Assembly (NCBI RefSeq): GCF_001456025.1
Contig: NZ_LMTZ01000001.1
Coordinates: 62,001 to 126,000, forward strand
Reading direction: 5' to 3'
Source of the DNA: Mastigocoleus testarum BC008
GTDB lineage: Bacteria; Cyanobacteriota; Cyanobacteriia; Cyanobacteriales; Nostocaceae
DNA length: 64,000 nt
Shown: positions 9,340 to 18,954 of the stretch, piece by piece
How the letters are laid out: the number at the start of each line of letters is the position of its first letter
Numbering within the stretch: position 1 is the stretch's first letter
Program-made: the position numbers and the translations under genes
The notes under the pieces: model-generated
What the model was told of the DNA's origin: nothing
The model's input: the letters and a program-made list of their open reading frames with translations, nothing else
The model's database searches: none

Positions 9340-9664
9340 AGGACTTACGCAAAATTAACCTAATGGCGTCATTACGTTAGCACGCACCTACAGTGTTCAG
9401 CGTAGCTGCGTCAACAAACAGCTTTGCTGCGGGCTAGCGACAGCGACGTATATGTCCTGCGGACACGCTATAGCTATAGCTGCGCTACTTACAGAGTCGC
9501 TACCTGCGGATCCGCTAACACGAAAACTCTGGGATTGTTATCTCCTAAACGGAGACGCCGTCTTCTGCGCTACCTTACGGATCCGCTAACCCTGCACTGC
9601 GTTTCGGTCGCAATGACAAATCTATGTCCTACGGACACGCTACGAAGACCGTTGCGTAAGTCCT
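9340..9664. mobile_element. MITE-like element with 13-bp terminal inverted repeats
   Basis: AGGACTTACGCAA (9340-9352) is matched by its exact reverse complement TTGCGTAAGTCCT (9652-9664). The 325-bp interior is packed with short cyanobacterial dispersed repeats, such as CTATAGCTATAGCTGCGCTA, GCGGATCCGCTAAC and CTACGGACACGCTA. It encodes no transposase, so it would be non-autonomous. A shorter element with related ends is at 52354-52445. The open frame across it (9424-9720) is only repeat translation. Confidence 0.7.
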
Positions 9665-10152
9665 GGTTTTATACGGGAACAGTTTTCATGGGAGAGTTTA
9701 TAAACCTGAAATTTAGCTAGCAAATGAATATTTAATGTATTACCCAAGATAGATAATGGTGAATCAAGTATGGCTGGCTAAGAGTAAATAAAGATAATGC
9801 TAGTTTTTTATATCATGGGATTCCAAAATATAATGTACGGATAGGCTAGCAAAAATTATTTGCTCTTGTTACAAATAAACTAAGCTGGTCTCTAATCTTT
9901 GTGTTAATCTTATCCACAGGTGCAATTCTAGTATTTGCGATCTGCTAGTACGACTTCTGTTAAGTATTAATACTCTATATGCGCTGCAACGCCACTTGTG
10001 ATCGTATTGTGCGATCTATTTTTTATCACCTTCAAAACAGGTAAAAGTATATCTTCATCAGAGAAATTTGAAAGATTGCTGTAATTCTCAAAGCCGGATA
10101 TAAAAGAAAAATAACTTCGTATAAATACTATGTTTATAGAATCATAAATAAC
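9665..10152. other. Spacer upstream of the basic membrane protein gene
   Basis: No coding or RNA gene is recognised. It presumably carries the promoter of the gene at 10153. Confidence 0.4.
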
Positions 10153-11607
10153 ATGGAGAATTGTTCGCGTAAGCCGACACGAAAGTCATCAAAAAGAAAA
10201 GCCATCAAAAAAATTTATAAAAGAATCCAACAAAAAAGAATTCAACGCAAAAAAATTCACAAACGTCGCCAAAAGAGAATATCACTTTTTACAGCTTTTG
10301 CAATTGTATTATTGTTTGCTGGTGGTGCTCTTGCGATTACCTCTATTCGGATTGGTTTTTTATTAATTGTCAGACCAAGTGAGGTTCTCTGGGTCAATCA
10401 TTTACTACCTGAATGGGCAAAAATTAAGGATGTAGATCTCGACTTACCCCAAAGTCGCAAACAAATCGAAAATGCTATATATCACCAAGGACAAATTGCA
10501 GGAAAAGTCTTACCCTTAGCAAAAACTACTGACCAATCCTTTCTACTTCCTATTTTTCAAAAAAGACCCAACTGTCAGTCAGATTGTCAGAAAATTGTTG
10601 AATTAAGGGCTTACAATCGTTCCAAGCGAACTGGAGAAACGCCAGAAAAATACTATGAAATGGTTGCACGCTTAGCAATTGATGGTCCAGAAGAATCTTT
10701 TGTTATCGCTCCCTTGGTAAATATTACTAACGAAACCCAAGGTGCTAATATTGCCTTACCCTTAAGTCAGATTGAGTCCTTTCGAGGAAATAATCTTCCA
10801 CCAGGAAAGTGGTTTTATCTCCAGGGTCAGCATAATTCCGGCAACCACAGTGTGACTTACGGTCATATTATTTACTACAATCCAAAACGCAAACACTTGA
10901 AAGTAATGCAGCCTTGGAGTAGTCCATCAGGAGACCTTCCAAAATGGCAGCAAGTAACAGGGGACAAGATAAAAGAACTAGTTGTTAACCAAACAGTTGG
11001 TTTTGAGCCTCGAGTTCGCGTTTATCAGGCTAAGTACTTTAACTCTATTCGCAACCCAATTAGACTTCGCTCGATCACCCTTAAACCTCCAACCTTCAAA
11101 GATAGGGGTTACCAAAAAGCTTTACTAATTGCTCGCAAGGGTTTGTGGACTCCAGCCTTTAAGTGGTTACAATTTATCCAAAAGCAACACAAAGGCAAAA
11201 TATCTGCAGATTCCATCGCTCAAATTGACTTAATTCGCTTGCACTCAGAACTTAGTACCAAGCAAGCAAATATCAATTGGGCAAGTCCCAGCCAACAAAT
11301 ACAAGTCTATTTAATTGATGGTCGCTGGGAAAAAGCTTTACAAGTATTTGAGAAGTCGCCAAGCAATTCCAAAGAAATAGTCAGCTTGCTCAAAGCAGAT
11401 AGAGGTAGATTGTGGGATCGCGTTAAAGCCGCGCTACAAGTCAATCCCAATCGCCCCCAAGTTCAAACATGGGGGGCTCTAATTTTAGCTGCAAAATTTG
11501 GAGATTCGCGTGCAAAATCATGGTTAACAACGCAAAAAAGGTTAAATAAAAGTAACCTTGCACGCCTTGAAATTTTGCTGGCAAGACTTGAGGATGGGAC
11601 AGAATAA
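10153..11607 (+). CDS. Conserved hypothetical protein, basic N terminus and one membrane helix
   Basis: A 484-residue protein I do not recognise by family. The first 43 residues are extremely Lys/Arg-rich (KKIYKRIQQKRIQRKKIHKR), then a single hydrophobic helix (about 45-70: LFTAFAIVLLFAGGALAI), so most of the protein should lie on the far side of the membrane. The middle (about 150-290) looks beta-rich with Trp and Gly. The C-terminal 170 residues are predicted helical in a TPR-like pattern (YQKALLIARKGLWTPAFKWL, then WEKALQVFEKSP). The gene is free-standing, between a repeat element and an opposing small gene. Confidence 0.65.
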   Translation: MENCSRKPTRKSSKRKAIKKIYKRIQQKRIQRKKIHKRRQKRISLFTAFAIVLLFAGGALAITSIRIGFLLIVRPSEVLWVNHLLPEWAKIKDVDLDLPQSRKQIENAIYHQGQIAGKVLPLAKTTDQSFLLPIFQKRPNCQSDCQKIVELRAYNRSKRTGETPEKYYEMVARLAIDGPEESFVIAPLVNITNETQGANIALPLSQIESFRGNNLPPGKWFYLQGQHNSGNHSVTYGHIIYYNPKRKHLKVMQPWSSPSGDLPKWQQVTGDKIKELVVNQTVGFEPRVRVYQAKYFNSIRNPIRLRSITLKPPTFKDRGYQKALLIARKGLWTPAFKWLQFIQKQHKGKISADSIAQIDLIRLHSELSTKQANINWASPSQQIQVYLIDGRWEKALQVFEKSPSNSKEIVSLLKADRGRLWDRVKAALQVNPNRPQVQTWGALILAAKFGDSRAKSWLTTQKRLNKSNLARLEILLARLEDGTE

Positions 11608-11827
11608 TTACAATAATGTCTTATTGCTGTCCTGGGAAGCTTTATCTGAAATTAGATGGATCTCCAATTAGAAGTGACATGCTGCCACACTCGCTGAATC
11701 AAATATGGGGTGGAAACATGTCACATATGGAAAAATACTGATGGATATTGTCTAAGACATTAATCCTTTTAAATCATAGATTGGAGTAATTGGTGTTTTA
11801 TATTTGGATTCAGAAAAAGTGATTTTT

Positions 11828-12013
11828 TTATTCTTGTTTGGTATTCGCAGCCAATCTTTTGAGTTGTAAATGTTTTAGCTCTTGAAGTAGACAATCCACC
11901 TCAGCTTGTAAATGCATGAACTTGACCTGTTGGTCAACCTTATAAGGAGATTGATTTAACTTCGTTGCCACCATAGTTTGAGATTCTCGATCGGACACAC
12001 TGGATATAGACAT
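11828..12013 (-). CDS. Small coiled-coil protein conserved in cyanobacteria
   Basis: A 61-residue protein beginning MSISSVSDRESQTMVATKLN, followed by a short heptad helix (VKFMHLQAEVDCLLQELKHL). Similar short proteins occur widely in filamentous cyanobacteria as far as I recall. Function is unknown. It is transcribed away from thrC, and the 470-base gap on its 5' side serves as a divergent promoter region. Confidence 0.6.
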   Translation of the reverse strand: MSISSVSDRESQTMVATKLNQSPYKVDQQVKFMHLQAEVDCLLQELKHLQLKRLAANTKQE

Positions 12014-12483
12014 TTTTAACTGAATTAAAATTTAACTCACACCATAAGAAATATTATAATGGTGCAATATAAAGTAATCATTAAATTATTATATATTTGC
12101 CATTGTCATCCGTAATTATTGCGAATTAAATAAATACTGAGTCACTTAAGTACATAGCGCAACAAAAGCTACATGCGCACCAAGTGAAACTCAATGAAAA
12201 TTAAACCATGGGAGTCTAACTAAATCCTGTGGAATTGAATCGAATAAATTTGGAAAAATATTAAATATTGAAAAATATTAAATCCTGAAGAAATGGATCC
12301 CGGCTGTTGATCTATACATGTTAAAGGATACAATAATATATTGCATTGCTTGATAATTAAAGCGGCAATTATCTTGTAGATCCATCTTGTAAATTCAAGA
12401 TTTCGGTTACAGGATACGTAACAATTGCCTGCATTTTTTTATTTAAAGTTTTTTATTTCTGACTAAGAGGCCTATTAAAAACC
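12014..12483. other. Divergent promoter region before thrC
   Basis: AT-rich, no coding sequence. It must supply promoters for the small minus-strand gene and for thrC. No riboswitch fold was recognised. Confidence 0.4.
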
Positions 12484-13575
12484 GTGACTTTAAGCCTGTC
12501 TGCTGCGACATCTCAACGCCAACCGTGGCGTGGATTGATAGAGCAATATCGTGAATACTTGCCTGTAAGCGAAGAAACTCCGGTAGTAACTCTGTTAGAG
12601 GGTAATACTCCCCTTATCCCAGTTCCTGCGATCGCAAAACGTATTGGCAGACAAGTAAACGTTTTTGTTAAATACGATGGTCTCAATCCCACCGGTAGCT
12701 TTAAGGACCGAGGGATGACAATGGCAATTTCTAAAGCCAAAGAAGCTGGAGCAAAAGCAGTAATTTGTGCCAGTACCGGAAATACCTCAGCAGCAGCTGC
12801 TGCTTATGCAAAGCGTGGGGGGATGAAAGCTTTTGTCTTGATTCCGGATGGCTATGTTGCTTTGGGTAAATTAGCACAGGCTTTACTCTACGGAGCTGAG
12901 GTGCTGGCGATCGAGGGTAACTTTGATGAAGCTTTAGAAATTGTGCAAAAAATAGCCCGTAATTATCCCGTCACCTTGGTGAATTCTGTTAATCCCTATC
13001 GTTTAGAGGGACAAAAAACAGCAGCCTTTGAAATTGTAGATACTTTGGGAAATGTTCCAGACTGGTTGTGTATCCCAGTTGGTAACGCCGGTAATATTTC
13101 TGCTTACTGGATGGGATTTTGTGAATATCATCAAGACCAAAAATGCGACCGTTTACCTAAAATGCTCGGCTTTCAGGCTGCGGGTTCTGCACCTTTAGTT
13201 AAGGGCGAACGAGTGATGCATCCGGAAACCATCGCTACGGCGATTCGTATCGGTAACCCAGCCAGTTGGGAAAAAGCAGTTGCTGTAAAATCAGCTAGTA
13301 TGGGTAATTTCTATGCTGTAAGCGACGAAGAAATTCTTGATGCTTATCGATTACTTGCATCGACAGAAGGTATTTTTTGCGAACCTGCAAGCGCTTCTTC
13401 TGTAGCAGGTTTATTGAAAGTAAAAGACCAAGTACCCACTGGAGCAACAGTTGTTTGTGTCTTGACGGGAAATGGCTTAAAAGACCCAGATACAGCAATT
13501 AATCATAGTAATCCCCAGTTTAAAAAAGGTATAAAACCAAATATCAACGCTGTTGCTAAAGCTATGGGATTTTGA
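12484..13575 (+). CDS. thrC: Threonine synthase
   Basis: A 363-residue PLP enzyme converting O-phospho-L-homoserine to threonine and phosphate. The PLP lysine motif is GSFKDRGMT near residue 72, with [15 protein letters not shown] and [12 protein letters not shown] for phosphate and cofactor binding, and [12 protein letters not shown] near the C terminus. Length fits the short bacterial class. The start is GTG at 12484, preceded by AAGAGG. It is a single gene with opposing neighbours on both sides. Confidence 0.95.
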   Translation: MTLSLSAATSQRQPWRGLIEQYREYLPVSEETPVVTLLEGNTPLIPVPAIAKRIGRQVNVFVKYDGLNPTGSFKDRGMTMAISKAKEAGAKAVICASTGNTSAAAAAYAKRGGMKAFVLIPDGYVALGKLAQALLYGAEVLAIEGNFDEALEIVQKIARNYPVTLVNSVNPYRLEGQKTAAFEIVDTLGNVPDWLCIPVGNAGNISAYWMGFCEYHQDQKCDRLPKMLGFQAAGSAPLVKGERVMHPETIATAIRIGNPASWEKAVAVKSASMGNFYAVSDEEILDAYRLLASTEGIFCEPASASSVAGLLKVKDQVPTGATVVCVLTGNGLKDPDTAINHSNPQFKKGIKPNINAVAKAMGF

Positions 13576-13680
13576 GTATCAGTGATAGCTTAATGTCCTA
13601 CTGTACACACAATATCTAGGGTACGCTTTGTCCTTAGGCTAGCAATTTATTTCTAACGCCAAGCCCTCACGGACTGCTGT

Positions 13681-14151
13681 TTACTGTTCGCTCCTCCCAT
13701 TACTAACTTTAGTTTTCTGTTGTTTAAAACCATCAATCGCATCGCCCAAAGCTGTAGTAAGGCTTTTACGGGTTTGAATATGCACCTCTTGTTCCGTTTT
13801 TAAAGCTTGCTGTAAGCGATCGCGTTCTTTCATTACACCAATTAGTTTGACTTTCAGTTCTTTAATCGAATTAAGTTTTTCTACTTCATCCTGAATTTTC
13901 GTAGCTGTTTGAGCATCTGGTAACTTTCCATCATCGGTACCTTTTATTTGTCGAATTTCTGACTTTAAAGAAGCTATAGTTTCTTGAAATAATTGTACGT
14001 CTGTACGACGTTGTTCTGCCTCAGTATTATAAAGCTTACGCCATTTCTCCGAACTCTCCCAAGCCGATGTCAGTTGGGTTTGTAAATCAATTATAGTTTG
14101 TTTCAATCTCTGAATTTCTGTCAGCCATTTTTGTGTTAAGTCTTGACTCAT
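13681..14151 (-). CDS. Coiled-coil hypothetical protein
   Basis: About 156 residues, almost wholly helical with heptad pattern (WLTEIQRLKQTIIDLQTQL; then DEVEKLNSIKELKVKLIGVM), soluble, without a signal peptide. The ATG at 14151 is preferred; an alternative GTG in frame at 14163 adds MDFF. It is convergent with thrC, 105 bases apart. I do not recognise a named family. Proteins of this look are common single-copy hypotheticals in cyanobacteria. Confidence 0.65.
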   Translation of the reverse strand: MSQDLTQKWLTEIQRLKQTIIDLQTQLTSAWESSEKWRKLYNTEAEQRRTDVQLFQETIASLKSEIRQIKGTDDGKLPDAQTATKIQDEVEKLNSIKELKVKLIGVMKERDRLQQALKTEQEVHIQTRKSLTTALGDAIDGFKQQKTKVSNGRSEQ

Positions 14152-14733
14152 AAAAAAATCCACATATATTTATGTTAGCTTGCATTTTCTCACAAAAATC
14201 CAGAATTCAACCTGGAATGAAGCTCAAAAATTTTTAAAATAGCTAATAAGTAAAATTGTAATTTTAAGATATTCTACTGGAGTTATTTGAACTTTGATAA
14301 AATATAAGACAAAATTTCAAAGCTGTAACGAGAAGTTGGAATCAAAAATATCTTTATAGATTACAAGAACTACAATAGTTATCAAGTATCGTAGACATCA
14401 AAAATTATACAAATCACTAAAGTAGAATGTGAAGTCTGTACGCAAGAATTTAATCGCTTAATCCATGATTTAATTCAATATAATGTGTAACTCTATGGTT
14501 TTGAATTTGATACTTTCAATACAATGTTCTCAATAATTATTTTGAACTCTCAATAATTAATTTTCAATCAATTAATTATTATAAATTTATAACTTCTTGT
14601 ATTGATACATTGTAGAAATCTTAGGATTACTACTGTCATCATATTAATGATGAATTTCTGATTCACCAAAAATATAATGACTCAGCAAAAATACTCTAAT
14701 AATTAACATAATCATTCAAACAAGCTGCTTACT
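14152..14733. other. Divergent intergenic region
   Basis: About 580 AT-rich bases with tandem-like TCAATAATTA(T/A)TTT units near 14529-14580. No gene is supported. It probably holds the divergent promoters of the coiled-coil gene and the DUF389 gene. Confidence 0.4.
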
Positions 14734-16515
14734 ATGATTCGAAACTGGTTATCTAATAACTTGGGTGTAAGTCCAGTTCGCAAAGAACAGGTTTATACAG
14801 AAATATACAAATCGGTAAGTTTGAAAGATGTCAGCTACTGGATTGAAGTTCTGTTTTCTGCGGGAATTGCGACTTTGGGATTGGTACTCAATAGCCCTGC
14901 GGTAATTATTGGTGCAATGTTGATATCACCATTAATGGGATCTATTCTCGCTAATGGGTTATCACTAGCAGCAGGCGATGTGATTTTAGCTTGGCGGGCA
15001 CTAATTAAGCTAATTTTGAGTTGTGGTGTGGCTATTTCATTTGCATTGTTTTTGGTATGGTTGCTTCCATTTAAGGAAATGACACCCGAAATTTTAGCCC
15101 GCACTCGCCCTAATGTTTTAGATTTGGTTGTGGCTTTATTTTCTGGTGCAGTTGGTTCTGTAGCGATTTGTAAACAGCCAAAGGGTGTCGTTACTTCTAT
15201 TCCTGGAGTTGCGATCGCTGTTGCCCTCATGCCACCATTATGTGTGGTGGGCTACGGTTTAGGGATTGCAGCAAGTCAAGGTTTTACTAATGGATTACAG
15301 GTTGCTAGCGGTGGTGGATTGTTATTTTTTACTAATTTAGTAGCCATCACTTTCACTGCAATGATAGTTTTTCTGGCATTAAATGTTGACAGCGCGCGTG
15401 CAAAACAAAGTATTAGAGAATGGCGTCAACAAGATAAAGAAACTATCTGGATGCGAAATATCCTAGAAAACTTACCAGCTTCCAAGAAATTAAGGAAGAT
15501 TGGTACGCTTCCAGCGCGGTTTATGTTGATTTTATTCACTATAGTTGCAATTTTTATTCCTCTCAATCAATCATTTAGGCAGCTAAAGCGAGAAGTTGCG
15601 CGCCAACAAGAGGAAAATTCGATTAATTCAGCAGTAAAGGAGATATGGCAAGAAAATTTTGCTAATTTACCAAATGGTGAGCCGCGTTCTTTTATTGGTG
15701 GAATGGAAACCCGACCAAAAGAGCAGAGATTATTCATTCAAATTCAGGTTTTTACTAGTAAGTTGTACACACCAGAAGAACAAAATAGTTATGTAAAAAA
15801 ACTTGCTCGGCGTTTGAATAAGCTACCAGAATTATTAACTCTCAAATTAATTGAGATCCCTACAGCATCCAATGAGGTAATTCGCTCTTTACCGCAGCAG
15901 GAACCAGAAACAGTAGAACCAGCAGTTGTTACAATTGCTCAGCTACATGCTAATTTCACTCAAGAAATACAAACAGCTATGAGCAGTCTGCGATTACCAC
16001 CACCAGCTGAAATAGTTAATTATGAGGTTACTACTACTCCCACTACACCATTAAAAGTCCAGGTCATATATTTAAGCGAACGTGACATTAGTTCGGATGC
16101 TCAGTTGTTATTAGCGGATGACATTAAAACCAGATTGGCTTATCCATCTGCGATGGTCAGTATGAACAGAATTTCTCCTGCGGTGGGAGATATATCATTT
16201 ACCCGTAATGAATCTCAACTTACTCAAATAGATATCCAAAGATTGGATCGGGTCGCAGATATCTTACAACAACAGTCGGCTTTACGTTTACAAGTAACTA
16301 CTCACAGACAAGCTGACGAACCCAAAGAAATTTTACTGGCTCGTTTTCAAACAATAAAAGAATACCTAGAATCGAAACGACAAATCAGAGCTGAAAGAAT
16401 TGCAATAGTAAATGGAGATACCTCTCGATTCAATGCAGTACTTCGATTAACAACAAAATCCTCAAATCAGACTTTCGTCGCCCAATCTTTTGATAATTCC
16501 GATAATGATCTCTAG
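14734..16515 (+). CDS. DUF389 membrane protein with OmpA-like C-terminal domain
   Basis: A 593-residue protein. Residues 30-240 form the DUF389 multi-helix membrane domain, recognisable from NSPAVIIGAMLISPLMGSI and IPGVAIAVALMPPLCVVGYG. A further helix lies near 262-280, followed by a soluble region. The last 110 residues resemble an OmpA-type peptidoglycan-associating fold (ISFTRNESQLTQIDIQRLDR, then LRLQVTTH, then RFQTIKEYLESK), though the usual Asp/Arg diaminopimelate-binding pair is not clearly present. Function is unknown. DUF389 proteins are thought to be transporters. The gene is monocistronic with a long upstream gap. Confidence 0.85.
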   Translation: MIRNWLSNNLGVSPVRKEQVYTEIYKSVSLKDVSYWIEVLFSAGIATLGLVLNSPAVIIGAMLISPLMGSILANGLSLAAGDVILAWRALIKLILSCGVAISFALFLVWLLPFKEMTPEILARTRPNVLDLVVALFSGAVGSVAICKQPKGVVTSIPGVAIAVALMPPLCVVGYGLGIAASQGFTNGLQVASGGGLLFFTNLVAITFTAMIVFLALNVDSARAKQSIREWRQQDKETIWMRNILENLPASKKLRKIGTLPARFMLILFTIVAIFIPLNQSFRQLKREVARQQEENSINSAVKEIWQENFANLPNGEPRSFIGGMETRPKEQRLFIQIQVFTSKLYTPEEQNSYVKKLARRLNKLPELLTLKLIEIPTASNEVIRSLPQQEPETVEPAVVTIAQLHANFTQEIQTAMSSLRLPPPAEIVNYEVTTTPTTPLKVQVIYLSERDISSDAQLLLADDIKTRLAYPSAMVSMNRISPAVGDISFTRNESQLTQIDIQRLDRVADILQQQSALRLQVTTHRQADEPKEILLARFQTIKEYLESKRQIRAERIAIVNGDTSRFNAVLRLTTKSSNQTFVAQSFDNSDNDL

Positions 16516-17061
16516 TTATCGATTTATTGCTTAATACGAATCTGTTACTTAGGGCTTACTGAATAAAACTTAAACCTATAACAGACAAGGTTTTTAAGCT
16601 TTTTTGTGTCAAACAAGTGCAAGGAAATAATGTTTATAGTCTCAAAAACCTTGCACTTTATTCCCTGATATCTTTAGGTAAATTAGAAACCAAAGGACGA
16701 AACTAATATTTTGTACGCTGTGTGGCTTCTAGATTCGCGAAACTCTACTTTTTTAGCTAACGCTACGCTGTGCGAACAGCAAGCCCTACTTAGGATGATG
16801 CTAAGAAATACGAGGTTATTTTGGAAACTCAATTTGTAGGAAATCAAGTTTAAAGAAAGGGGTTTTTTCTTGAAAGACTGGACAGAGGCTGAGCCGCACC
16901 TGCAGTTTAAGCGCAGCTACACCGCACGGAAAATCTGTTGCAATGATTTATTAGTGATTTATTAAATTGATGTGATTTCCATTTTAATCTTGGAAAGTGC
17001 TAATAGGCAGCTACTAATAAATTAATTACGCAGATATCCCTTTCAGATAAATCAAATAAAC
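16516..17061. other. Convergent spacer with hairpins and repeat pieces
   Basis: No gene. Besides the hairpins at 16586-16658 it contains TTAGCTAACGCTACGCTGTG and GCGAACAGCAAGCC (about 16753-16786) and a second repeat-like stretch at 16880-16940. Both are typical of cyanobacterial dispersed repeats. Confidence 0.45.
16586..16658. terminator. Two mutually exclusive hairpins after the DUF389 gene
   Basis: AAGTGCAAGG (16615-16624) pairs perfectly with CCTTGCACTT (16649-16658). CAAGGTTTTT (16586-16595) pairs perfectly with AAAAACCTTG (16644-16653). The two right arms overlap by five bases, so only one stem can form at a time. The location 70-140 bases after the stop suggests a bidirectional terminator. 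Confidence 0.5.
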
Positions 17062-18852
17062 TTAATCTTTTCCTTCAGTTGTTTTCTGAGTAGATGAAGA
17101 CTGAGATTGATTATTAAGGTAATTAAATATCCCATTTAAGGGGGAAATTCTTATTCCTGGTGGGGTGTAATCTGCAGGAAGGTAACTTTCTGGAATAGTT
17201 ATTTGATTACCATCTCTGATCGCAGAGTAGTGGGGAGAAAGAATTTCAATACCATTTTCGTTACATTTGTCCTGAATATTTTGGTGCAATTCCGAGTAAA
17301 TTCGCGCCATAATAGCAGGACGTTTGGTATAAGCATTTAACTCATAGCTGACATAAAAGTCATCTAAACTTTTTTGCAATACAAAAGGTACTGGTTCAGT
17401 AAGAATATCTTGTGTTACTTTTGCTGCATCAATCAAGACTTCATGGACTTTACGCCACGGTACATCGTAGCCCAAAGTGATATTAGTGTGAAGCACTAGC
17501 GGTGGATGTTCGGGATCGGACTGAGCCGCACTATAATTAACGATTTGACTCGTTAAAACCGTAGAATTGGGCAAAGTGATTACAACATTTTTTATCGTTC
17601 GGATCCGCGTAACTAACAAAGTTTTTTCTGCAATATCCCCAATCGCATCAGCAATTTTCACGCGATCGCCAATTTGAAATGCTCTGGTGTAAATCAAAAT
17701 AATCCCAGCAACTATATTTGCGACAACAGCTGTGGAACCTAAGGAAAAAAGTACACCTAGGAACAAAGAAACTCCCTGAAAAGCTGGAGAACCAAATCCT
17801 GGTAAATAAGGGAAAGCTACTACTGCAGCTAAAATTATCATTAAAAAGACAGACAATTTATAAGTTGGTCTTGCCCATTCTCGATAAAAACCTTGAATGG
17901 TCAGGTTACCACGTTCAATTGCTATAAAGAAATTGCCAAGCAGTTTAATTAAATAAAAAGTAACAAAAATAACAATAAATAAAGCAAAAATATTTGGTAG
18001 ATACTTGATAAATTCTTCCCAAGAGGTTACAGCAGCTTTGACAAAGTATTGAAAAACCTGTCTTCCAAATTGTTTAGTCCAAGGAAAGAAACTTAAAACT
18101 AAAGGTATATAAAACGCTAAAGCTCCCAAGGTTAAAATCCATCTTAGGAACTTGAGTATGGAAATTAGTAACGAGGAAATTCGAGTTGCAGGTAACAAGT
18201 CAAAATTTTGAATTCGCAATGCGGGAATTCTCGTGCTCCCGAAAGTATTGACTTGGGTATAAAGTTTGGGGAATAAGAAAGCAAATAAAATTAATGTCGC
18301 TAAAAATATTACTGTGGCGATCGCAGTATTGATAATTCCTTGACGTATAAATTCTGGACTGCGTTCTTGACGATATTGAACTACTTGTGTCTGAATTTTT
18401 GCTAGATAGCTTCTTGCTAGTGCTTGTCGTGTTTGGTCAAAAGCTCTAGCATCCGCATCGGTTACCGTTAACAGTACCCGATTTCCCACAGTTAAATTAG
18501 TAGTTTCGGGTTTATCATCCACAGCAAATGTGTTTACTTTGACTGTTGGGTCTTCTGCGATCGCTTTTAAACGATTTGTTACAGCTCTGGCGCGTTCCTC
18601 TGCTGTAAAAGCCCCAACCCCTGCTCGAATATCAAAAAGTTTTTCTCCTCCAAGTATTACTCCCATCGCTTCAGGGTTAGAATTTGGAGTTGTGGTTACA
18701 TTTGGCGTAGGGTTTGCTGGTGCTTGGGCGTAGCTACCTGAAAATGGAACAATAAATAGTGATATACATAAAGCTATGACTGCAAAAAAAAACTTCAGAG
18801 CTTGAAATTTAAGGAAGTTTTTTTTCCTGGTGATTTTACTCAAACGTTTCAT
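17062..18852 (-). CDS. MscS-family mechanosensitive channel, long form with signal peptide
   Basis: A 596-residue membrane protein. The N terminus looks like a signal peptide ending FSGSYAQA, then a periplasmic stretch of about 110 residues, several membrane helices, the pore-lining TM3-like segment (FSLGSTAVVANIVAGIILIY) and the MscS beta domain (FQIGDRVKIADAIGDIAEKT, VVITLPNSTVLTSQIVNYS). A C-terminal cytoplasmic cage domain runs to about residue 560. It gates on membrane tension and releases solutes in osmotic downshock. It is the last gene of a minus-strand set of four, 102 bases after the previous gene. Confidence 0.88.
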   Translation of the reverse strand: MKRLSKITRKKNFLKFQALKFFFAVIALCISLFIVPFSGSYAQAPANPTPNVTTTPNSNPEAMGVILGGEKLFDIRAGVGAFTAEERARAVTNRLKAIAEDPTVKVNTFAVDDKPETTNLTVGNRVLLTVTDADARAFDQTRQALARSYLAKIQTQVVQYRQERSPEFIRQGIINTAIATVIFLATLILFAFLFPKLYTQVNTFGSTRIPALRIQNFDLLPATRISSLLISILKFLRWILTLGALAFYIPLVLSFFPWTKQFGRQVFQYFVKAAVTSWEEFIKYLPNIFALFIVIFVTFYLIKLLGNFFIAIERGNLTIQGFYREWARPTYKLSVFLMIILAAVVAFPYLPGFGSPAFQGVSLFLGVLFSLGSTAVVANIVAGIILIYTRAFQIGDRVKIADAIGDIAEKTLLVTRIRTIKNVVITLPNSTVLTSQIVNYSAAQSDPEHPPLVLHTNITLGYDVPWRKVHEVLIDAAKVTQDILTEPVPFVLQKSLDDFYVSYELNAYTKRPAIMARIYSELHQNIQDKCNENGIEILSPHYSAIRDGNQITIPESYLPADYTPPGIRISPLNGIFNYLNNQSQSSSTQKTTEGKD

Positions 18853-18954
18853 TTACAACTAAGACAGAAGTTTAATAATCATAGGGTTTAACTGAACCGA
18901 ACAAAATAAGTTATTTGTAAAACGTAATCGTAAACAAACCAAAATTTTCAATAA

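Noticed and set aside
9424..9720. 98-codon open frame on the plus strand
   Set aside because: It is translated from stacked dispersed repeats inside an inverted-repeat element, has no ribosome binding site and no protein-like pattern.
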